Origin: a virus
IMG/VR virus record: IMGVR_UViG_3300046514_000463
Coordinates: 1 to 41,679 of that record
Reading direction: 5' to 3' (one strand)
Length of the DNA stretch: 41,679 nt
Shown: piece by piece, positions 7,603 to 15,474 of the stretch
Position numbering within the stretch: position 1 is the first letter of the stretch
Layout: every line of letters begins with the position of its first letter
Notes under the pieces: model-generated
Seen by the model: only the letters and a program-made list of their open reading frames with translations
The model's database searches: none
What the model was told of the DNA's origin: nothing
Program-made: the position numbers and the translations under genes

Positions 7603-8649
7603 ATGAGCATTGCCGTCTATTCGCCGGTGCCGTATACGCCGTGGGAGAGCTATGGCCTGATTGCCCTGCAATTGGTTAAGCACCTGCGCGGCTTGGGCGT
7701 AGACGTGATCGCCCACGGCCCCGGCATGGAGCCGCCGCAATGCGGTACGGGCGGCATCGTCTTGGGGCCGCCCTATAGCTTTGCGGCCCAGGATGCGCGG
7801 CTATTCGACGGGCCGCGCATCGCTATCAGTATGTTTGAGTCGTCGCGCATCCCGCCGTCGTGGCTGGCGCCACTCAACGATTGTGCGGCGGTGATTGTGC
7901 CAAGTTGGTGGTGCGCCGATGCCTTTACCGCAAGCGGAGTCACAAGCCCATTGCATGTGATTCCGATCGGCGTGGGCGAACAGTATCGCTACCGTGTCAG
8001 GCCACAAACGCCACGGCCCTTGACGTTCCTGGCCTTCCTGGATAGAGGGGAGCGCAAGGGCGGCCAAACGGCCTTACAGGCGTTTCTACGTGCTTTTGGC
8101 GATGACATGAACTATAAGCTCATCCTCAAAGGCCGCGCCGCCGATCAAACTGGGCAACGCGGCCTTATCTTTACCAATCCGAATTTTGAGGTGATCCAGC
8201 GTGACATGGACGAAGCCGAACTATTGGAACTCTACTACCGCGCCGATGTGCTAATTGGCGCATCTAAAGGCGAGGGCTTTGGCCTCTTGCCGCGTGAGTT
8301 TGCGGCGACCGGCGGCCTCGCCTTAGCAACGGCATGGAGCGGCACGGCGGACGGGCTGCGGCAATGGGGCTGTCCATTGCCCTACACGCTCACTAAAGCA
8401 ACCTGGTCGCAGAACAAAGATTGGGCCAGCCAGGACTTGGGCGAATGGGCCGAAGTAGACCCGGCAGAGGTTGCCAAAGTCTTACGCCACGTCGCCGACC
8501 ATTGGTGGACGTACAGCGAGCAGTTGGCGCGTAAGGCTCAGGCGGCGCGTGCGCTCTATTCGTGGAGCGAGTTTGCGAGCGGTGTACTTGCAGTTTGGGA
8601 GGGCATACAAGTTGGCGACACAGCAACAATACCAATGGCTGCGGACTGA
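7603..8649 (+). CDS. GT-B family glycosyltransferase (GT4-like)
   Basis: 348 residues from the ATG at 7603, one base after the previous stop. The fold pattern is that of two-domain GT-B enzymes. The N-terminal acceptor domain has YGLIALQLVKHLRGLGVDV. The C-terminal domain has a phosphate-contacting RK (R151, K152), KLILKGRA, ADVLIGASKGEGFG and the E-x7-E motif E224...E232 (EGFGLLPRE). GT4 enzymes of this type transfer sugars from nucleotide donors. The gene lies between the capsid and connector genes and its 3' end overlaps the next gene, so it is co-expressed with the head. Glycosylation of the capsid, or of host glycans late in infection, are the likely roles; the acceptor is unknown. Confidence 0.85.
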   Translation: MSIAVYSPVPYTPWESYGLIALQLVKHLRGLGVDVIAHGPGMEPPQCGTGGIVLGPPYSFAAQDARLFDGPRIAISMFESSRIPPSWLAPLNDCAAVIVPSWWCADAFTASGVTSPLHVIPIGVGEQYRYRVRPQTPRPLTFLAFLDRGERKGGQTALQAFLRAFGDDMNYKLILKGRAADQTGQRGLIFTNPNFEVIQRDMDEAELLELYYRADVLIGASKGEGFGLLPREFAATGGLALATAWSGTADGLRQWGCPLPYTLTKATWSQNKDWASQDLGEWAEVDPAEVAKVLRHVADHWWTYSEQLARKAQAARALYSWSEFASGVLAVWEGIQVGDTATIPMAAD

Positions 8650-8998
8650 CGTTGGCCTTGCGCCTGACGACATCGTAACGCTACCGGATGCCCAAGCCGA
8701 GGACAATTTCACACGCGCAGCCGTCCCCTATCCCGACCCGGCCAACCCGCTCGGCGCGCAGGATGCCTATACGCGTGTCATTACGATTGAGCAGCTATAC
8801 GCCGCCGCCGTCACCAGCACCGACTACCGCCAGAACAACAGCCAGGAATCAGCCAGCCAGCTTTTTGACCATTACAAGCTGCTACTCGACTTATGGAATG
8901 GCAAGTTAAGCAATGCCGTGAGCGGCGTGGCAGCCGGCGGCGGGTCGGCCATGTTCGGCCTTGTTGACCCGCTCTATCCGCGGGGTGGCCGATGGTGA
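8612..8998 (+). CDS. Head-tail connector candidate (TTG start)
   Basis: 128 residues. The open frame begins at 8471, but no ATG there fits; a TTG at 8612 has GGGAGGG (8597-8603) eight bases upstream and overlaps the glycosyltransferase 3' end, so it is the chosen start. The protein is acidic and helical (TIEQLYAAAVTSTDYRQNN) and its place just after the head genes matches gp6/gp15-type connector adaptors. It overlaps the next gene by seven bases. Functional call by position. Confidence 0.6.
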   Translation: MATQQQYQWLRTDVGLAPDDIVTLPDAQAEDNFTRAAVPYPDPANPLGAQDAYTRVITIEQLYAAAVTSTDYRQNNSQESASQLFDHYKLLLDLWNGKLSNAVSGVAAGGGSAMFGLVDPLYPRGGRW

Positions 8999-9345
8999 AC
9001 TTAGCGCAGCGCGCAGCCCAACGCGCCCAGAATGCTTACCGGCGCGTGCAGGACAAGCCGACGGTTATCGTCTTTCGCAAGCCGAATCCGCCCAATCGCC
9101 CGCTGAGATTGCCGGCGCAGACCTTGCGCGTGGAAGTGGACAACCGGGCATCGATGGCGACGAGCGCGGCCGGTAGCGCGCCACGGCTGGGCGTGATTGT
9201 CTTTGGCTGGCGTGACCATCCGAGCCAACCGGACAGCGACATCGCCGAGGGCTATCAATTCACGCTGGGCGGCGACGAATACCGGATCGAGGACGTGATT
9301 TTGACCTTTGGCGAGATACAGGGAACGGGGGTACGCACCGGATGA
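8992..9345 (+). CDS. Head-closure or neck protein candidate
   Basis: 117 residues with a basic N-terminal helix followed by beta-rich sequence (TLRVEVDNRAS, LGVIVFGWRDHP, YQFTLGGDEYRIEDVILTFGE). Size, overlap coupling on both sides and position between the adaptor and tail-terminator candidates match a head-closure (stopper) protein. No specific family recognised. Confidence 0.55.
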   Translation: MVNLAQRAAQRAQNAYRRVQDKPTVIVFRKPNPPNRPLRLPAQTLRVEVDNRASMATSAAGSAPRLGVIVFGWRDHPSQPDSDIAEGYQFTLGGDEYRIEDVILTFGEIQGTGVRTG

Positions 9346-9806
9346 ACATCCCAGAGGCGGACATCGCCGCCCTGATCGCAGCTAACACGGCCATCACGGC
9401 CATGCTAACCGGCGGCGTCTACCAATCGTCGCTCGTGGGCGTCGAGGGCATCACGCGTGAAACCACACCCAACGCCTTTGATAGCGATCGCTATTTGCTG
9501 CCGTGCTGTTTGGTACGCCAACGAGATTTGATTCCGACCTCAGAGGTTTTGGACTACATCGCCCAGATCAAGAGCAGCAACCAAGTGGTCGAGGTTTGGC
9601 TCTATCAGGATGCGCCGCTCTATGACGTGATTGACGCCGCTACGAGCCTCATCTACGCGCTCTTGCAGGGCAAGCCGCTGCCGTATAGCTACGAGCTTGA
9701 CCTGGCGCATGTGGTGAGCCGTGGGCGTGACGGTGGGGCGCTCGCCAATGCGTCGCTCGTGCGGCTTGATTTTGCTGTATACCGGATTTTGACAGCGGTG
9801 GGATAA
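9342..9806 (+). CDS. Tail-terminator candidate
   Basis: 154 residues. The pattern (an N-terminal helix with a short loop, LPCCLVRQRDLIPTSEV, QVVEVWLYQDAPLYDVIDAATSLIYALLQ, then two strands) resembles small alpha/beta tail-completion proteins that cap the tail tube at the neck. It immediately precedes the tube protein. Coupled to the previous gene by an ATGA overlap. Confidence 0.55.
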   Translation: MNIPEADIAALIAANTAITAMLTGGVYQSSLVGVEGITRETTPNAFDSDRYLLPCCLVRQRDLIPTSEVLDYIAQIKSSNQVVEVWLYQDAPLYDVIDAATSLIYALLQGKPLPYSYELDLAHVVSRGRDGGALANASLVRLDFAVYRILTAVG

Positions 9807-9835
9807 ATCGACTTTCCAAAAGTGAGGAGAAAAAA

Positions 9836-10390
9836 ATGGCAACAACACCTTCGGTTTTAAGGGGTATCAAGGATATCAAAATAGCCCTTTGGACAGCGGA
9901 AAATACGTGGACTGGCCCCGGCTACGATATCTACGCCGGGCGCGGGGCCAATCTGCAATGGGTCGTTTCGACCGATACGTTACGCGGCGATGACGTAGAC
10001 GTAGATGTCTTTACCAATTTGGCGTCGGCGACACTGACCATCCAGAACGGTAGCATCGATCTGACCGTCTTTAATATGCTCTTGGGTGGCGTCTTGACTT
10101 CAACAGCCGCCTACTACGATTTCTACATCCAAAGCGCCGTTGACGTGCCCTATGTCGGCATTGCCGGGCGCGTGTCGGGTTCGGGCGGCAAGGATATACA
10201 TTTCCTCTTGCCCAAATGTAAATTAGCCAGCAACTTGCAACTCAATGCACAGGTGGACAACTACTTGATCCCGCAATGGGACGTTCACGGCGTTAACGAA
10301 GGCCTGATCAACGGCATGTTGCGTGTCCGCCAATTCTCCGTGCCGACGGCGCTGACGATTCCGCTGGCGACCACAGGCGGCGGTGGTTGA
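9836..10390 (+). CDS. Major tail tube protein
   Basis: 184 residues with a strong Shine-Dalgarno (GAGGAG) seven bases before the ATG, as expected for an abundant structural protein. It is beta-rich (IKIALWTAENTWTGPGYDIY, FTNLASATLTIQNGSIDLTVFNMLLGG, AYYDFYIQSAV), with a tube-protein-like TLTIQNGSIDLTVF...LLGG pattern and a Gly-rich end. The following genes are chaperone-like and the tape measure, which fixes its role by order. It forms the hexameric rings of the tail. Confidence 0.75.
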   Translation: MATTPSVLRGIKDIKIALWTAENTWTGPGYDIYAGRGANLQWVVSTDTLRGDDVDVDVFTNLASATLTIQNGSIDLTVFNMLLGGVLTSTAAYYDFYIQSAVDVPYVGIAGRVSGSGGKDIHFLLPKCKLASNLQLNAQVDNYLIPQWDVHGVNEGLINGMLRVRQFSVPTALTIPLATTGGGG

Positions 10391-10392
10391 TC

Positions 10393-10968
10393 ATGAGTGG
10401 TTCGAAGAACATGGCGATCAATAACGGTCATAACGGCAACGCGCCCAATGGGCACCCGGACAAGCCCGCGCCCACAGACCCGCCCGCAGACATGCCGGTC
10501 TACGAGCGCATTCGCCTTATGCGCGAACAGGGCTGGGAGCAGACCTTTAGCACAGGCCGCCGCGTACGGTTACGCACGCTTGAGCCGGATATGCTGCTGA
10601 AGGATGGCGACATCCCCGACGTACTGACGCCGCTGCTCTTGCGGAGCCTCTACGGCGACGACCGCAACACAGCGGTCAAGGAATTCATGGATCAGCCGTT
10701 TGGCACCAAAGAGGATGCCTTCGCCTACGTCGAGATGCTCAATCTGATTTGCGCCAAGTCGATCTGTGACGGCACGAAAGTCGAGGAGCTAACGCTGGCC
10801 GAAAAGCGGCTGGTCTTTCGCTTTGCACTTGGAAGCAGCGAACTCCTGGTCGAATTTGAGTACAAACCGCCGCCGGATGTGGCAAGTGTGGCGCAAGGCG
10901 ACGACGTTCCATCTGTTGCCGAGCCAAGTGCTGAGGGAGAACGATCCGTTGGCGGCTTGGTCGCTTGA
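10393..10968 (+). CDS. Tail assembly chaperone, first frame (gpG-like)
   Basis: 191 residues from the ATG at 10393; ATG 10411 is an alternative. It has a disordered Asn/Pro-rich N-terminus, then a helical domain (YERIRLMREQGWEQTF, LTPLLLRSLYG, MLNLICAKSICDG) and a disordered acidic tail after about residue 160. Size and place between tube and tape measure match the lambda gpG class, which binds the tape measure before assembly. Its last 90 bp overlap the next reading frame. Confidence 0.65.
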   Translation: MSGSKNMAINNGHNGNAPNGHPDKPAPTDPPADMPVYERIRLMREQGWEQTFSTGRRVRLRTLEPDMLLKDGDIPDVLTPLLLRSLYGDDRNTAVKEFMDQPFGTKEDAFAYVEMLNLICAKSICDGTKVEELTLAEKRLVFRFALGSSELLVEFEYKPPPDVASVAQGDDVPSVAEPSAEGERSVGGLVA

Positions 10969-11179
10969 CAATCTTGTGCTGACCTTTGGCACGATTGTCG
11001 AGAACGCGCTGCTGGAGCGTGACGAGATTGGTAGCGGCCAGCATAAGCAGTCCGTGAGCCGCTACACGTTGACGCAGTTGCTTGACCCGGCGTTTACGTT
11101 GCCGAGGCCGGTGAGTGAAACGGATGAGCTAGAGAGCTATGGGCCGGTGGCTGGGCTGATTATGGACGAGGTGACGTGA
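10877..11179 (+). CDS. Tail assembly chaperone, second frame (gpT-like)
   Basis: About 100 residues if started at the ATG at 10877; the open frame reaches back to 10823. It overlaps the first chaperone in a different frame (+1 or -2 relative). FHLLPSQVLREN followed by a helical segment looks like the T-type chaperone extension. In many phages the second protein is made by programmed frameshifting. Here no obvious slippery heptamer was seen and no strong Shine-Dalgarno precedes 10877, so the start mechanism is open. Confidence 0.55.
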   Translation: MWQVWRKATTFHLLPSQVLRENDPLAAWSLDNLVLTFGTIVENALLERDEIGSGQHKQSVSRYTLTQLLDPAFTLPRPVSETDELESYGPVAGLIMDEVT

Positions 11180-11556
11180 TGGGATTTAAGTGGGTCGTGC
11201 CGCCGTCGGAAGTATTTCCCCAAGCCTATAAAAAGTACACGCAGCAGCTATTTGTCACGGGGCGGCGGGTGGCCGATGCGCGTGCTGTCGAGGCGGAAGC
11301 GTGGATGAAGGCATCGGCTCCGTGGACTGACCGTACAGGGAACACGCGCAGGGGCTTACATGTAGATGTGACGCAAGCTCCCGCCGTTCTGGCCGAACTG
11401 ACATTTGCCTATGGCGAGCCGGAACCCGGAATTTGGTTAGAGCTGAGTAACGGTGGCCGCTATGGGATCATCTCCAAGAGCGTTGACTATTGGGGGCCGC
11501 GGCTGATGAAGGATATGCAAGGGATCGTCAACCTGAAATTGGCGACTTTTGGCTAA
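11179..11556 (+). CDS. HK97 gp10-like tail or neck protein
   Basis: 125 residues from the ATG at 11179, which overlaps the previous stop (TGATG). It contains WMKASAPWTDRTGNTRRGLHVDV, the PWxDRTGNAR-type signature of HK97 gp10-like head-tail proteins, then a GIWLELSNGGRYG stretch. Normally this gene lies nearer the connectors; here it is just before the inserted minus-strand gene, whose 3' end overlaps it by four bases. Confidence 0.7.
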   Translation: MGFKWVVPPSEVFPQAYKKYTQQLFVTGRRVADARAVEAEAWMKASAPWTDRTGNTRRGLHVDVTQAPAVLAELTFAYGEPEPGIWLELSNGGRYGIISKSVDYWGPRLMKDMQGIVNLKLATFG

Positions 11557-12377
11557 TTCGTAATGGGCAAAGCCGGCAATTCGGAGAAGATTTCCGTGCG
11601 CTCAATCCAATAGCCATTATCTAGCTGAATCCATTGGTTATCCGCACTACGGCCCACTACTCGAATCGACGTGTCGTTAATAAATATGAGGCTGGAATCC
11701 GTAGTTGGCTTTCGATAGGCGGTCGCTACGCTGCTAGTCTGAGCTGCAAAGGATGGGCGCGGCGTGGGAACTGGAGTCGGCTGAAAGTCATCCTTCGCGT
11801 TTGACTCATCAACGCTACCGCTACAACTCGCGATCTTGTACTGGCCTTCTGAGTATGTTTGGAATGCGAGGGCGCCGTCAATCCAGATTTCACATGAGAT
11901 GACCGCGTAATACTCATCATTTTGAACGGACAGGTAAACAGAGTCACCAAGATTGGCCGTGCGATGATCGACGATAGCACTTCGATCACCATCGCAAATA
12001 GCCGCAGGGCGTTGAGCCGTGCCACTTGGCATTTCGTAGGTTGCATCAAAGTTAAAGCAATGCCAGCTGCCATAATCGGTGCGATTGGTAGCTACTTTGT
12101 AGACAACATCGTGGTAAGTCGAGGCATGGCTAACCGATGGTGCAGGCACAATAGCATTGCGGCGGGCGACATACATGGGATCGTTGTTGGCGGGAGATGA
12201 GGCGACGTTCTGTAGCGAAGGCGGGAAAGCCCAATAGAGGCAACCCACGGCGACGACGACCACAGCGAGGGCGAGATACGTCAAGAGATTGCGTGATAGC
12301 CGAGATTGCCGCTGTACTGGTTGCGATTCCTTAAAGCCATAAGGCTCCAAAGAGACTTGATTCAACTTGCGATTCAC
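11553..12377 (-). CDS. Membrane-anchored SH3-like cargo protein (moron)
   Basis: 274 residues on the strand opposite to the surrounding late genes. It has a short charged cytoplasmic N-terminus, one transmembrane helix (about 31-51, LLTYLALAVVVVAVGCLYWAF), an extracellular domain with several Cys and a beta pattern (EIWIDGALAFQTYSEGQYK) recalling small MmpS-like domains, a Pro/Thr linker (about 201-212) and a C-terminal SH3b-like domain (ATAYRKPTTDSSLIFI... WIQLDNGYWIE). It lies between tail chaperone and tape measure genes, is AT-richer upstream, and has its own regulatory region. These features fit a lysogenic-conversion gene, perhaps surface exclusion or wall binding. Function unproven. 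Confidence 0.7.
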   Translation of the reverse strand: MNRKLNQVSLEPYGFKESQPVQRQSRLSRNLLTYLALAVVVVAVGCLYWAFPPSLQNVASSPANNDPMYVARRNAIVPAPSVSHASTYHDVVYKVATNRTDYGSWHCFNFDATYEMPSGTAQRPAAICDGDRSAIVDHRTANLGDSVYLSVQNDEYYAVISCEIWIDGALAFQTYSEGQYKIASCSGSVDESNAKDDFQPTPVPTPRPSFAAQTSSVATAYRKPTTDSSLIFINDTSIRVVGRSADNQWIQLDNGYWIERTEIFSELPALPITN

Positions 12378-12405
12378 TTATAAATTCCTTATTGAAATAA
12401 AAACA

Positions 12406-12517
12406 GCCTTCTTTCGCCGGCGGCGTAGACATTTGCTTAGGATGCTAAACGCGGCGAAAGAAGGCCAAAAAACCTTATAAAATTATCGTCTGTCCGTCAA
12501 TTTTGCATCCTAAGCAA
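12406..12517. promoter_or_regulatory. Interleaved inverted repeats upstream of the moron and tape measure
   Basis: Two perfect inverted repeats interlock. Repeat A is GCCTTCTTTCGCCG (12406-12419) with its complement at 12452-12465. Repeat B is TTGCTTAGGATGC (12433-12445) with its complement at 12505-12517. Both cannot form as simple hairpins together, so they would be alternative structures or a pseudoknot. Read on the minus strand, hairpin A is followed by TGTTTTTATTT, an intrinsic-terminator pattern in the leader of the minus-strand gene. A TATGAT box (complement of 12523-12528) lies just upstream of repeat B. The rest of the 12378-12580 gap shows no gene. Confidence 0.6.
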
Positions 12518-12580
12518 GTCGAATCATAGCACGCACTTTGGCTTGCCATACTTTCAGCTATCTTACAGATTGAGGAATTT

Positions 12581-15079
12581 ATGCCCGATGGTGGGGGAAC
12601 CTCAGCAGGCCAAGCAATTGGCGTTATCACAATCGAGACGCAGCTAGACCAAGCCGCCGCGCAAGTGGCCGCCTTTAGCCAGCAGACGCAGCAACAAATG
12701 GCATCGGTCGGCGCGTCCACGACAAAGGCCGGCGACAGTCTAGGACAACTAGCGCGCGTGTTTGGTATCGGTCTTGGCATCAAGCAATTGACCGAGGCGG
12801 CGGTGGCGGCGGATCAGATGGCGACCGCCTTCGCCCGTCAGACAGTAGCTGCCGAGGCGCTTGCTGGTTCGCAATCCAAACTCAATGATCTGTTGGACGC
12901 TTATGATAAGGCGACCGGCGGCGCTGTGGATAAGGCGACGGCGCTCGCCAATGTCACCAAAGATATTAGCTTGGGTTTTGCCGACAGCACCAGCGAACTA
13001 AGCAAGTTTGCCAGCGCCGCCCGTGGCATCTCCCTGGCCGGTTTTGGCGGCGGATCACAGGCGGCGGTCGAGGGCCAATTGCAGGCGGCGATCACGACGC
13101 AACGCAGCCAAGCCTTGCGTGAGCTTGGCCTAGAATCGGCCAACGTCAAGGCGCGTACCGATGAACTGATGCAAGCCGATAGCAACCTCACGCAAGCACA
13201 AGCCTATCAGAACGCCGTTTTGGATGAGGCACAAGCGAAGTTTGGCGGCCTCGCCAAGAGTACCGTAGGAGCCGTAACGGGGCTTGAGCAATTACAAAAG
13301 ACCTCCAAGAATACCGCTTTGACCTTGAGCCAGGACTTAGCGCCGGCGGTTGATTTTGTGTCGTTGGCAATGTCCAATTGGCTCAAACGAGCCAATGACG
13401 ATCTACAAAAGACTTTGGATTTTCTTTTTGAAATGGGTCAGGTGGTGGGCGTCATCAACCGCCAGTTGCCATCGCTGCAAACGGATCGTTTTGTCCAGGA
13501 TCGAGCCGCATCCGATCAGGCTCGGCACGGTGGGGGCGGGACATCAACGCCGGTTGACACTGGCCCCACCACTGACCAGCAAACGGCAATCTCCGACTGG
13601 TGGGCAAAGCGCCAAGACCTCGAAACCAAGCTCGGCCAATCGCTCAACGACGAAACCACCCGCTACGAACAGCAGCGCGCCGACTCCGAGCGCAACTATC
13701 AGGAGCAAGTGACCGAAAGCGCCGCCAGCTTTGCCAAACAGCGGATGCGCCAACAGGAGGATTACGAGCGCGCCATCAGCGACATTCAGCGCGCCGCCCA
13801 GCAGCGTGACGCCCTCATGGCGCGTGACCAGGCCGAGCAAATCGCCACCATGCAGCGCGACAGCGCCCAGCGTATCGGCAAGCTCAATGATGACCTCAAC
13901 CGCACGATTGCCGACCAGCGCGCCAATAGCGCCGACCGCCTCGGCGGCTTTGCGACTGACCGTGACAAGACGATCGAGCAAGACCGCAAGGATAGCGCCG
14001 ACCGCCTACTCCAGATTGAGAAGAATTACGACGACCAGCGGGAGCAAGCGGCGCTCAGCCACAGCAACGCCATTTTCGACGCAACCGCCCAGGCCGATGG
14101 CCGCGCCCTCTTCATGGAGCAGCGCCGCTATGCCCAGGAGCAGGACAGCGCCGCCAAGAGCCACAGCGAAGCCATCAGCGCCGAAAACGACAAACTGCAA
14201 CAGTCGATTGATAACGTTAACAACGCCTATGACCAAAAGGTCAAGGATGAGCAAGCGTCACTTGAGAAGTCCATCAGCCAGGCGCAGGAGGCCCACGACC
14301 ACCAGGTCGCCGATGAAAAGGCGGCGCTCCAGCAGCGCATTGACGACGCCAACGCCGCCTATGCCCAGCAGCTCAGCGATGCCCACGACGCCGACGCCCA
14401 GCGCCTGACCGATATGGATGCCGCCTTCACCTTGCAAAAGCAGCGTGAGGATGCCGACCAATCCGACCGCATGACGCAGATGGCGAACCATCACACCGAG
14501 GAGATGACGCAGTTTGACACCGAGCATAATGCGCGCGTCGGCCAAATCATCGACCACGCCAAAGCTGAACGCGACCAACTGGATCAGGAACATAATAAGC
14601 AAATGAAGCAGTTGGGCGACAGCAATCAGGCGATTGATAAGGCGCAAGCCGACCATGATGCTGAGGCGTTACGGCAACATAAGCTCTTTTACGACCAGGA
14701 ACTCAAAGCCTTTTTAGATGCACAAATCATCCAAATGACGGCGCAACTCTTACAACCTGGGGCCGATATTGGCACACTGCAAACGGCCATCACCGGCTTT
14801 AATACGAAGCTGGGCGAGATTACGAAGGACATCAATGACCTGATTGGCAAAGCGCCGGCGGATGTGGTCGTTCCGGCGTCAATAAGCTCGCTGGGCGGCG
14901 CGGCGCTCGTTAGCACGACAACCCTACCCGCTGCCGGCGGCGGGCGTAGCCTCAGCGTGACCTTCGCTCAGGGCGCCGTGCAAGTCTATGGCGCGCCGGG
15001 GCAATCGGTCGAGGCATTGGCCAGCATCATCGACCAGCGCATTCTAAGCGTCGTGCAGACGGCAGCGGGGAGGTTGTAA
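12581..15079 (+). CDS. Tape measure protein
   Basis: 832 residues. The N-terminal 250 residues are Ala/Gln-rich helices (IETQLDQAAAQVAAFSQQTQ; FASAARGISLAGFGGG), as in many tape measures. Residues about 340-710 form one long charged coiled coil rich in Asp, Gln, Ala and Arg with heptad spacing. The C-terminal part has a Gly/Ala-rich globular end (AAGGGRSLSVTFAQG). The protein sets tail length; 832 residues at about 1.5 angstrom per residue suggests a tail near 120 nm, which is an estimate. No peptidase domain was seen. The start has no close strong Shine-Dalgarno (TTGAGGAATTT lies before the ATG). Confidence 0.85.
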   Translation: MPDGGGTSAGQAIGVITIETQLDQAAAQVAAFSQQTQQQMASVGASTTKAGDSLGQLARVFGIGLGIKQLTEAAVAADQMATAFARQTVAAEALAGSQSKLNDLLDAYDKATGGAVDKATALANVTKDISLGFADSTSELSKFASAARGISLAGFGGGSQAAVEGQLQAAITTQRSQALRELGLESANVKARTDELMQADSNLTQAQAYQNAVLDEAQAKFGGLAKSTVGAVTGLEQLQKTSKNTALTLSQDLAPAVDFVSLAMSNWLKRANDDLQKTLDFLFEMGQVVGVINRQLPSLQTDRFVQDRAASDQARHGGGGTSTPVDTGPTTDQQTAISDWWAKRQDLETKLGQSLNDETTRYEQQRADSERNYQEQVTESAASFAKQRMRQQEDYERAISDIQRAAQQRDALMARDQAEQIATMQRDSAQRIGKLNDDLNRTIADQRANSADRLGGFATDRDKTIEQDRKDSADRLLQIEKNYDDQREQAALSHSNAIFDATAQADGRALFMEQRRYAQEQDSAAKSHSEAISAENDKLQQSIDNVNNAYDQKVKDEQASLEKSISQAQEAHDHQVADEKAALQQRIDDANAAYAQQLSDAHDADAQRLTDMDAAFTLQKQREDADQSDRMTQMANHHTEEMTQFDTEHNARVGQIIDHAKAERDQLDQEHNKQMKQLGDSNQAIDKAQADHDAEALRQHKLFYDQELKAFLDAQIIQMTAQLLQPGADIGTLQTAITGFNTKLGEITKDINDLIGKAPADVVVPASISSLGGAALVSTTTLPAAGGGRSLSVTFAQGAVQVYGAPGQSVEALASIIDQRILSVVQTAAGRL

Positions 15080-15474
15080 TGGCAAGCCAATATAAGGTTT
15101 ACCCGGCTTGGGATACGCCGCTGGGGTCGCTGGTGAGCTTTGCGCCGCAATGCCAAAGCCCAGGCATCAAGGCCACGCGGCGGGATGTGAGCCAGAACGG
15201 CGCCGTGATCGACCAGGGGCTGTATGTCGAGTTAGTGTGGCCGGTACTATCGCAGAAAGCCTTTAATGCGGTCATGGTCACGCTAGGTTTCGCCAGCGGG
15301 CCGACGCCCACTTTCAACGGCGCGTTGATGCTGCCGGTGACGGTCTATTGCCGGGACGCCACCTATACCTACAATCGTTATAACGGCCATGCGATTGCGC
15401 CGGTCGCCTCCTGGCAAGATTTTCGTGTTCGCAACCTCACCGTTTTGGTACGTGATTTGGTTCCCTCCGCATGA
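15079..15474 (+). CDS. Distal tail or minor tail protein
   Basis: 131 residues, beta-rich (YKVYPAWDTPLGSLVSF, GLYVELVWPVLSQKAFNAV, DFRVRNLTVLVRDLVPS). It is coupled to the tape measure by TAATG and to the hub gene by an ATGA overlap, the usual location of distal-tail proteins. Shorter than typical Dit proteins, so it may be only the ring-forming domain. Family not recognised. Confidence 0.6.
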   Translation: MASQYKVYPAWDTPLGSLVSFAPQCQSPGIKATRRDVSQNGAVIDQGLYVELVWPVLSQKAFNAVMVTLGFASGPTPTFNGALMLPVTVYCRDATYTYNRYNGHAIAPVASWQDFRVRNLTVLVRDLVPSA

